Shown in pieces: positions 15,547 to 25,200 of a stretch of 64,000 nt of DNA. Origin of the DNA: Hallerella sp963652365 (GTDB lineage Bacteria; Fibrobacterota; Fibrobacteria; Fibrobacterales; Fibrobacteraceae); assembly GCA_963652365.1 (NCBI GenBank), contig CAVJTH010000006.1, forward strand, positions 31,258 through 95,257, given 5' to 3'. Within the stretch, counting starts at the first letter, position 1. The number at the start of each line of letters is the position of its first letter. The notes under the pieces were generated by a model. That model made no database searches and was not told the origin of the DNA. It saw only the letters and a list, made by a program, of their open reading frames with translations. The translations under genes were made by a program, and so were the position numbers.

Positions 15547-16260
15547 TCAATAGAGGGGATTCTTGACACATCGAATACTTGCATAGCTAAAACTGATAAA
15601 GTATGCCATATCGTAAGAGATACCGAAATAATACGTTGCCAGTAAACTTTCAGCGGTAGAAGTCCAGTACTCTCGGCCTGTTAAAAATTTTGTCCTATTG
15701 GCATCGTTGTTCGTGTCTATTTTCGACAACGAGTTAAAACCACAGTCATCCGTACCGGGTCCAAGACGCTGATTTTCAAAACCAAACATTTCGGTACTTC
15801 TTAAGCGATTCCCTTGTCCCCCAACGCTATTTGCCAAAATAACCCAATCCTCCACAGAAGGCACATGCCAGCCGGTCGGGCAGATGGTATCGGTCAACGC
15901 CATGTCCAAAATTCCAGAGCGTTCTCCATCCTGGTATAAACCATAAAGTCGACCAAAAGTGTCACAAGATCCTTCAATTCCCTCTTCATTACACACATTG
16001 TAGGGCGCATCAAATTTCAGGTTTTCCGCCATCCAGACCTGATTCCCGATGGTCACGTACTTGTATTCCTGTCCGTCTCGGGTGTCCGTAAACGTTCCGC
16101 GGTTCGGCTCGCCGTAGGCGTTCAGGCCGTCTGCCGGGCAGACGACCGCCGCATCGAAGGAGTCTTCCGGTTCCGCAGAGGAGCCGTTCTCCGAGCAGGC
16201 GGAAAACAGAAACGTAGCGAAAGTCATGCAGGCTAGAGAACGAATCGTCAATTTTTTCAT
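15547..16260 (-). CDS. FISUMP-domain lipoprotein
   Basis: This 237-residue paralogue of the FISUMP gene ending at 14133 has lipobox LFSACSEN, a short linker, and then RDGQEYKYVTIGNQVWMAEN. CPTGWHVPSVEDW, DDCGFNSLS, a REYWTSTAES segment and the end SYASIRCVKN complete the domain. The ATG at 16260 has AAAGGA about 6 nt upstream and lies 12 nt after the giant gene's stop codon. The two paralogues are almost the same at DNA level over 142 bp and diverge after it. Confidence 0.88.
   Translation of the reverse strand: MKKLTIRSLACMTFATFLFSACSENGSSAEPEDSFDAAVVCPADGLNAYGEPNRGTFTDTRDGQEYKYVTIGNQVWMAENLKFDAPYNVCNEEGIEGSCDTFGRLYGLYQDGERSGILDMALTDTICPTGWHVPSVEDWVILANSVGGQGNRLRSTEMFGFENQRLGPGTDDCGFNSLSKIDTNNDANRTKFLTGREYWTSTAESLLATYYFGISYDMAYFISFSYASIRCVKNPLY
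16018..16159. repeat. 142-bp block shared by the two FISUMP genes (copy 2)
   Basis: Partner of 14601-14742. See that entry for the comparison. Confidence 0.75.
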
Positions 16261-16272
16261 TTTTTTCCTTTG

Positions 16273-19200
16273 TTAGTTTAAAAGTCTCCACGAGAGTATC
16301 TCGGACCCCTTGCGCAGCACGATAAAGCTGGAGGGGCGCAGGCTGCCGATGTCAACGGTCACGGAATATTCGCCGACATTCCACGAACCCTTGAACAGGG
16401 TCTTCTGCGGCACGCCGATGGCGTTTACCGTTTCAAGGATGTAGTAGCCGCCTTCCTCGATATTTACATAGACGATGTCGCCATCCCGACGCACCAGGTC
16501 CGCAGAATTTCCCCTAATCACGTAGCCAGCTCCGAACTTCGGCTGCGGCGCATGGCCCCAGAGCAGGTTTCCGAGCCGGTCCAAGACCAGAACGGAATCC
16601 GCCTCCGCCATTTCGCCGCTCTTCAGGTTGTAGTGCGACGGGTCGTCGTCGGCATTGAAGTCGTCGGTCCAGTTCGGGTGGTGCAAGGCGAACTGCACAC
16701 CGTTCCCGTAATCGGACTTGTCGCCTGCGTTCAAGATGACATCCTCGTACACGAAGGATGCGTAGTTTAAATCTCCGCCCGCATTTATCTTCCTAGCCGA
16801 AGCAAATTCGTTCCAGTTAACGTCCAGTTCCGTCTCGGCGGAATCCCTGTAGTAGTAGCGCACTTCGAATCCGTTTACCGGTGCCGCTCCCGTATTTTCC
16901 ACATACAGGGCAAGATTGCTCGCCCGTGTCGAACCGAAACCGTCGTCCCTCGCCATGGCGCGGACTCGGATCTTCGCTTTTTGCATCGGGCCGTCTTCAT
17001 CGTAACAGGCGAATTCGTTGAGCAGGTTGCCGTCTTCGTCCAGCAGGGCGATGCCTGTCGCTTCGGCGTATTTCGTCTCTGCGCTATCCATGTAGCTCGG
17101 GTCATCGGTGATATCCCAATAGGGGAAGTAACTGTTGGGCGGCGTTAGGCGGTGCAAGCCGATTAGCGGTCCCTGTCCCGAATAGGCCGTCCCATACGCC
17201 GCAATCGCTTCGGTTAGCGTCAGTTCCGCATAGAACACGGAACCGGCGTCGTTGACGACGCTCATCGGGGAACCCGGATAGAACGAGAGCGCATTCACGT
17301 TTTCGCCTTCCCCTTTGTAATAATAGCGGATTCTGGCATTTTCCAGAGCCTTGCCGGTTTGGTTCCGCAGGTCAAAGCGAATCTGCGCCCATTTCTTGTC
17401 ATCCACGGTCTCGTACTTCATGAAGACCTTGGCTTTTGGTGCAGGACCTCTCCAGGACGATTCGCCATAATTGATCTGGTCCGCTCCCATGTTGGCGCTT
17501 GAACTGGCCAAGGCTAGTGCGGCGATGCCCAGGTTTCCCATCGGGCGGATTCCGATTTCATTCTCTCCAGCCTTTAAATACCGGTTGAAGTTCTCTACCC
17601 GTCCGCTTTTCCACAGTCCCGTCGAAGTTAATTTAAATATCCCGACGCTGGCACCGTTTACGAGAACTTCCACGCGGGATTCCTCGGACATGTAGTTCCG
17701 GTGAAGAAGATAGAGCGAATAGCTGTCCGCTTCCAGATCGACTTTCCAAGTCATGACGCCGTTGTCGCTTGCGGATTTCTGTCGAAGATAGGCCTTGCCC
17801 GGTGCCGAACAGGACTGGTCCACGGTCAAGCCGTTTCTGTCGGCAAGCGAGACCGCGCGGACTGTCGCTAGATGGATATCTTCGCTGAAGGTTCCTCTGA
17901 AAAGCCCTTGGATTTGCTTTTCCGTGAGAGCGGAAGAATAGAGGCGCAAATTTGAAATTTGTCCCGTCGCACTTCGCAAGCCGTTGCGTGAGCCAATGTA
18001 AAGTCTTCCGTCGCCACCATACTTTAGATCGGAGCTGAGTGTTATGGTTTCCGCATACTTGCCGTTTTTGTAGAGCGTTGCGTTTTTGCCGTTCACCACT
18101 ACCGCAAAATGGGTCGGAATATAGGCTTCACGCTTCGTGTTAAAGTAGAACCTTTCGGAACCGACTTGAAGGAAATAACGGCTGTATGTACCGAGGCCAA
18201 AAGTCCACTCGTTTTTTCCGACAAAGCTGAGAATCGACCAGTCGGTCCGCTGGACATTGCCTGCGTTGTAGTTGAATTCAAAAGTAAAGGGGCGTAAGGA
18301 ATCCAAGGCTGCAAGCTTGAAACGGCTGCTTGCGGAATCCGTTACACTGTACAAGTTCACGCCATACCGCCCGTTCCACGGAGAGTTCACGGAAGAAAGA
18401 TCCATGTGCATCCGCCGGGAATCGTCCTTTGTCATTATCTCGTAGCCGACATCACCGGAGCCTTCGCCAAACGGATACCATAGAACCAGGGATGACGGAT
18501 AAGGATAGAGCCTTTCGGTCTGCCTGACGGCCATGTCGGAATTGTTTCCCTTGTCCGAGACAATGACTTTAACCGAAGCCCGGCAACCGGCGCAGCCGTA
18601 TAAATCCTTTGCGTCCAACCTAAAGTCGCATATCGGGGCTAGATTTCCCGGGACGGTCTCGCTCCGAAGGAGGCTTCCGCCGAAGAACAGTTTCACGGTT
18701 GTCTGCGCCATGCCGCTGCCCGCTTCGTCGATTTCCGTTTCCACATGGATGACTCGCGAACCGTCTTCGTTTTCGGAAACCGCCGTTTCCACGCTTTCGA
18801 TGACCGGAGCGACAGAATCCAACTTTACAAGCGGACCGAGCTTCTGCTCCGTATTGCCGTCGATGCCGTAGAACACGACAGACGACCGGTATGCGGAATC
18901 AAGGATGTTCAAATCCGCATTTCGAACGGTCCACACGATCGGAGATGCGGAAGCTCCACGATGTTCCGCGGAGATGTCGCCGCCCGTGCCGAGCTGCAAA
19001 AGATAGCTGCTCTTTCCCGTGCACAGGTAGGGGAATTCAAGCCAGCCGTTCGCCGTCCCCATCCAGAGCGTATCCATCCAGAGGGAGTCCATCTGACCGC
19101 AAGAGAACGCTTCGATTGTTTCAATGGAATCCGCCGTTTTAACGCTGTCCGCCGTCAGAGAATCCAGAACGACAAACTTCGAGAAAGTCCACGTTTTCGC

Positions 19201-22200
19201 GTTGATCCTGACGAACGCGCAGGAATAGGGATCATCCGCTTCGCAAAGGTTCAGTTCGGAATCAAGAAGTGCGACATCCCCTTGGATTTCAAGCGGGACG
19301 AGCTCTTTCTTGTCGGCATCCAGCTTGTAGATTTTCAGGTTGCGGTAATCGACGCCATCTTTCTTCAAGGATTGCATGGAAATATCGACAGAAACAAGCG
19401 GTTCCTTGTCCTCCGGGAATACATGCGACGGTAAAATTTCCAGAACCGGACCGACCGGGGCCATGTTTCGGAACAAATCGCAGTCGCCGCATTCGGCAGG
19501 ATCCATCGTTCGCACGGTCACATCCGCATCGCTTGCCCAGGCATTCCTGTCGAAATGGACGGAGACATTGCCGTACATGGAATAGACAAATGTTTCCTTG
19601 TCAGCCTTTACCCGTTCCCCGATTCGGACATCCAGCTGTCGGTAATAGGTTATGTCGCCAGTTCCGTTATAGGTCAAGAAGAATGAAGTGTTTCCCTGGA
19701 GCCTGTTTACGTTCATGGACGCTTCTATCGGTTTCTGTTTTCCTTCCGCCACTTTAAATCGCATACCGTCTTGAATATAGGAAATGTTCCAGTCGGCAGT
19801 GCGATACGGAACGCTGCCGCGGAGGGTTACGATTTCGTTTTCGCGGGAAGCGTAGATGTCCGATGAATTGCGGGTTACGGCAAATCGCCGCGCAACAGAA
19901 TCGTAGGCGGCGTCTAGGTAGGGGTGAATTATCGGGCTTGCGTCGCTCGACAAATTTCTCTTGAATGTGCCGACAACCTCTGCCGACGGATTCTTCGCCC
20001 ATTCCGAAACGAGGATGGTATCCGCCGGATTCGTACTCTGGGCGACAACGCTTGAAAGCGGGACAATTTCTTGCTGTTGCCCGTTGTTCAGGCTTTTTTC
20101 GGACCTGTATAGCGAATCCTTGGAGCGGTAGAAGTCCAGATTTGAAGATTTTAGCGTACCTTTGTTCGCTACCTTAAAAATGCCCGCGGCGGATTTCGAG
20201 GAATCGATTTCCCAACCGCTTGACTTGTCCTCGCCAGATTTCAGCACGTATTTTCCGATTGAAATTTTGCCGAAAAGTTCGTCTATCTCGGAAGCGGTCT
20301 TTTTCAGGGTAAAAGTCCATGCGCCATCCTTCGCGCTCCAGTCATTTGGCGAGACTGCGTGTTTTAGGCTTTCATCTGATTCAATGCCATTTTGTGGAAC
20401 GGCAATATTTGTCAAAGAGCCGAGGTCTGCATCCGTAAGCGGATTGCGGATATACCCGTTTCCGTTTGCCAAGGCAAAGGTACTTTTCCAGAGCGAATCG
20501 TTCCAATCGTGCTTGTTTAGATGTACATGGGAAACCCACCTGTCACAACCGTAAAAACGGAATTCCGTCGGTTCTTCCACGGCGCAGCTTCCGTTGCCCA
20601 AGGGATAGACTACGGAATTTTTGGTTTCCAAGGCAATTCCCGCTTTCCTCGCTTCGTCGAACGTCATTACCGGAGCGACATCGAAATAGAAGTCCCGTGG
20701 ACGAGCCAAAACGCCAATCGCCTTGTCCTTGCCCTTTACGGCATCCGAGTCGTCGCTTCGGAATGAAGCGAGCAGATTCCCGCCTGCACTCCTCGCCTCT
20801 GCCTTGTAGGTTACGTCGCCGCTTCCGCGATAGAAGCGCCAGGAATATTCGGAAGGGTAGTACTTTATTACAGTAGTATCGATCGAATTTTCCGCATGAA
20901 TCTCGTCATTGAACAGCAAGGGGTTTTCCGGAACAGGATGCATCCACAGACGCTTGGCTTCGAATACGGTAGGACCGTTATCCAGGGATGCATCAAAAGT
21001 CCAATTGGAGCCGTTATAAAAATTGGCGAAGTTATGGTCGGACAGAATCTGTAATTTTGAAACGTATCCATCCGCACCGTATAGGGTCTTGTTCACCGGG
21101 TCGAAACGGACGTAACGGTTCGCAAGGTTGTTCGTCCCCCACACGGGAGGATTCCAGTAATCCGGATTCATTTCGAGTACAAACTTTACTTTGATGTCGC
21201 TTCCAGACCCATCCATTTCACTGCAATCGTTTTTGTCAAATTTCTTGATGACAAAACTTTTCTCGTTATCAAAAGGTTCCAGATTGACTTTCATCATATA
21301 GGCATGTGGATTGAACTGGCGAACGACCCCGGAATCTATTTCTTCGTATGCAGATTTCGCTCCGCAGACAAAATTTGCGTCACTGTCCGACAAGTTAGCA
21401 TTTATATTATCGCTTTCGCATAGGGTCCTAGTTGAAGAATCTTTATGAATGGCGTTATTCAAGCTATCCGAGTTCGTTATAATGCGAAAATCAGTATTCA
21501 CCGCCTCGTAATATAGAGCCTGTCCCCAACTGTTGAACCAGTTTTTCATTTGTGAAACTTGCGTTTTTGAATAAGAATCTTTTTCGTAAACCGAATCCCA
21601 AGGGAAATCGTCGGATACGGAAAAGCCTCCGTCCCATACAGCATTGCTAAAATATGCCGTATCTCCTAAAGTTGCTTTTATGTGATCGTAGGTACTTGCC
21701 GGCAAAATTTTTATCGCAGCCAAGTTATGCAAAATTTCAGGAGAATCATCGTGGCTATTATTTAAATAGCCATAAACCCTACCAGATGTTCCATTTTCAG
21801 GATGCAAATCAACAGAGATTTCTTGATTTCTTGCATTTTCCTTAAACTGGATTTTTTTCACGTCAATCCTGTACCAATAGCCTCGGCTTTCTTGTTTTCC
21901 CGTTTCATAACAAACCTTTTTCAATCCGCTATAGCTAATCTGGTATTTTCGCGATTCCCCCATCACCAGCGTCACGACCGTCGCCCAGAATTCGTCCCGG
22001 TGTCTCCGGATGCCTAGGCTCGGTCGGGTCTTCCTGTATATCGCGGGATGCTGCGTCCCATAGACGTCCCATTCATAGCGAAACGTCCTTCTCTCCTCGG
22101 GCAATGTGATTGCGGAAACGTTCGTTCTGAGCAGGTAGTCCGGCTTCCCGACATAGCGGAAATTTCCGTCGGGATCGAGGAACGCCTCGTCCATCCTTAG

Positions 22201-25200
22201 CTCGGCGATGCGCCCTAGAGAATCCTTTCCCGCCTCCCGGATGTTTTCGCCCAGGTTCATTTCAAAAGGATAGAGCGTGTCGATGATCGTTGCGCCCGTA
22301 TCGTTTTTCACGAGAAGATGGATGCTGTAAGGACCGGGCTGAAGAAGTCCGTCGTTTTTCACACCGTTCCACTGGAGGGTTTTCCATTGGTTCCCGGATG
22401 TCGCCAGGACAAGCTCCCTATCCATCAGAGTCCGTACCACATGGCGACCGGAATCGAGAACTTCGGCGGTCACATAGGCGGAACGCCCCGTCAGCTTGAA
22501 CCGGAATCCGTAATCGGCCATTTTCGCTTCGGAAGAATCCGCACTAGAACCCAGGAAATTCACATAGTATTTTTCCAGGTTGTCGGAAGATATTTCAATT
22601 CCTGTGTTCCCGTATTCCAAGAACCATTCCGCCTCTTCGCAGACGATGTTTCTTTCGTTCCCCTTTTCATAAGCGATTACATTCATTTTGACAAGGCTTC
22701 CGCTGGAATAGATGCCGTTCACCAATCCATCCCAGGCAATATGAGCCTTGTACTTTTCCGGATAGACATAGACAACCGAAAGCGAATCCCGGTATAAGAC
22801 ACCCCCAGACAAGGAAGCGTCAACGGTAAAAGGCGTAGTCGTCTTGAATACCAAGTGGACACAATCCGTCCCCAGCTTCCACATCTTGGTTTCATCGTAA
22901 GGCGGCATCACGATATCCATAAATTCATTCTTGATTTTAACGCTATCCATGACAAAGCCCAAGGCGACCGAAGAGTCCGCTGCCGGGGATAGGTTCCAGT
23001 CGATCGAGTCGCCGACAAAACGGATCGCCAGATAAGGATTTCTCCTTGAAGTACTTGTATCTGCATTCGCCGAGTCAAAGCCTGTCACGCTCGAAGCGTT
23101 TCCCGTATAGCGAACATGCCATGTGACACCGTCCGCTTCCTGCCAGATGGAAAGTCCCGAGTCCGAAGCCGTGGCGGGCATTTTGAATGGGGAAACAGTC
23201 ATCGGGTCAAACGTCTTTTCCACAGCTTTCACATAGACAGAAGAATCCTTCGGTGACGGAGCCTCGATGGATGCGCTTACAACCCATTTCGACGTATCCG
23301 GGACATTTTTCAGCTCAATGGAAACTTCTTTTGATAGTCCCGCGAAATGTTTTCCGACGGACGGAATGATTACTAGCTTCGGGGCATTTGCCGAATCGGG
23401 TTGCACAAAGTCATCCACGGGAACCGTCTTTTCATCGGAAACCCACTTGCAGGTGTCGCAGCTCCTTGCGGAAAGCCTTAAGACATATTCTCCCTTTTCA
23501 AGTCCAGCCGAATTCCACACGGCCAAGTCCCTTTCCGAAGGCGAAAGACTCCTATCGAAAACCAGGTAACGGATGCCGTTATCAGACCACAAGGAATCCT
23601 CCTGTTTTCTCCAGGAAACGCGGAATTCTCCACGAGTATTGCTTCCTCGGATGTCGGGATCCGGCGCAAAGCCTTTCACCAGGATTCGGTTGCCGTAAAA
23701 ACCGGAACCGCTTTTTGGAAACGTGATTTTCGGGTAACGGGCACCAATTCCCACAAGGTTCACGTTCTTTCCGAAATTCCCGACATCGTCATAGCATCCG
23801 AAATAGACATGCCGGATGCCGTCGCTTGAATCCGATGAGGCGTTTTTAATGTCGAATTCAATATTGGAATTCAGCGTGTTCCTGCTTTCCGTTTCCGCAA
23901 CAGGTCCAATCCACTCGCCTTTTTTGTCATTGATATCCACTTTTACATAGCACGCCAGGTCGGAACGGTTTCTCGAATCATCCCCGCTCTGGCTTAAATG
24001 GGCCGTTCCCTTTTTCAGTTCTGCAGCATTTTCATATGCGACATCGCCTAGGCTTATTCCCCGGATTTGCAGCGGAGTCCTATCGACACGAAGTTTTTCA
24101 AGAATCCGTTTCTCGCTCCTGTTTCCGGCTTCGTCGGTTAAAAAAACCGTTAAACTATAAATACCGTCTTCGAGCCTATTCGCTTGGGGTTCTTCAAAGA
24201 CAAATCGCTTTGAAAACTTGTCGATTGTAAAATCAGAAAGGAATCTTTTCCACTTGATTTTACCATTGTCTGAGGAATCCTTGAAGACAAGTTCCACGGA
24301 AACCGATTCGGAGTCCCGTGAAAACAGGTTTTCATCAATAGAAAACGACACGACCAAAGTATCGTGTGAATTTAGGAAAATTTCGGTTCCGTTCCTTGAA
24401 AAAGGCGGAAGGGAACTGTCGGCGAAACCACGAGTTGTTACGCTGTCTCCGGTCGGTAACGGAGCTTCACCATCGACTAGAATTTCCCTATGCAAGGAAA
24501 TGCCGTTGATTCCCGGCTTGAAGCTCGTGTCGCTTTGCATCACGAGAGACCATGAACTCTTGGCGGAATCGCCTACGACATGAACTAGTTCCGCTTTCAG
24601 CGAACTGTCCGGATCGGCGAAATCGTACGCCTGCACATACAAATCCGCCAGGCCGCTCCACGGAACGAAATTTCCATTCCATCCGATTTCATAGAACGGT
24701 TCGCCGACATGTGCCCGGTTCAAAAGCCAAACCGTATCCATCGTCTCGCGGCGAACCATGAAGCTGCGCAAGCCCCGAAGCGACCGGTTTTCGGCAGAAT
24801 CCAGATTTATGACATGCGCTAACGCTTCGTCTCTTTTCACGGAAACAGCTTTTGGGTCTAGAGTCGTATCAAATACCAGTTTCGGCGCTGAATTATCCCC
24901 AAAGACAATCGTCTGCGGATTATAGGATATGTTTTGCTCGCCTGTCGCATAGTCCGCTTTCAAAGTCTTCACCTGGAAACCCAAGTCCCATTTGAGCGTG
25001 TATGTGGAATTTTCCAAGGGATGCTTATTCCAAACCGAAGACAGGTCCGCACGGAATCGATAGCGCGCTCCGGCTCCTTCCAAGCTATCGACGAAAACAT
25101 CGACTGTATCCTTATTTTTCGGTCCCAAGACAATGAGACGGTATTTTCCAAGCGATGCGCCGTAGCCCAAATCGTTCGAATAGATACTTGCCGAATCCAT

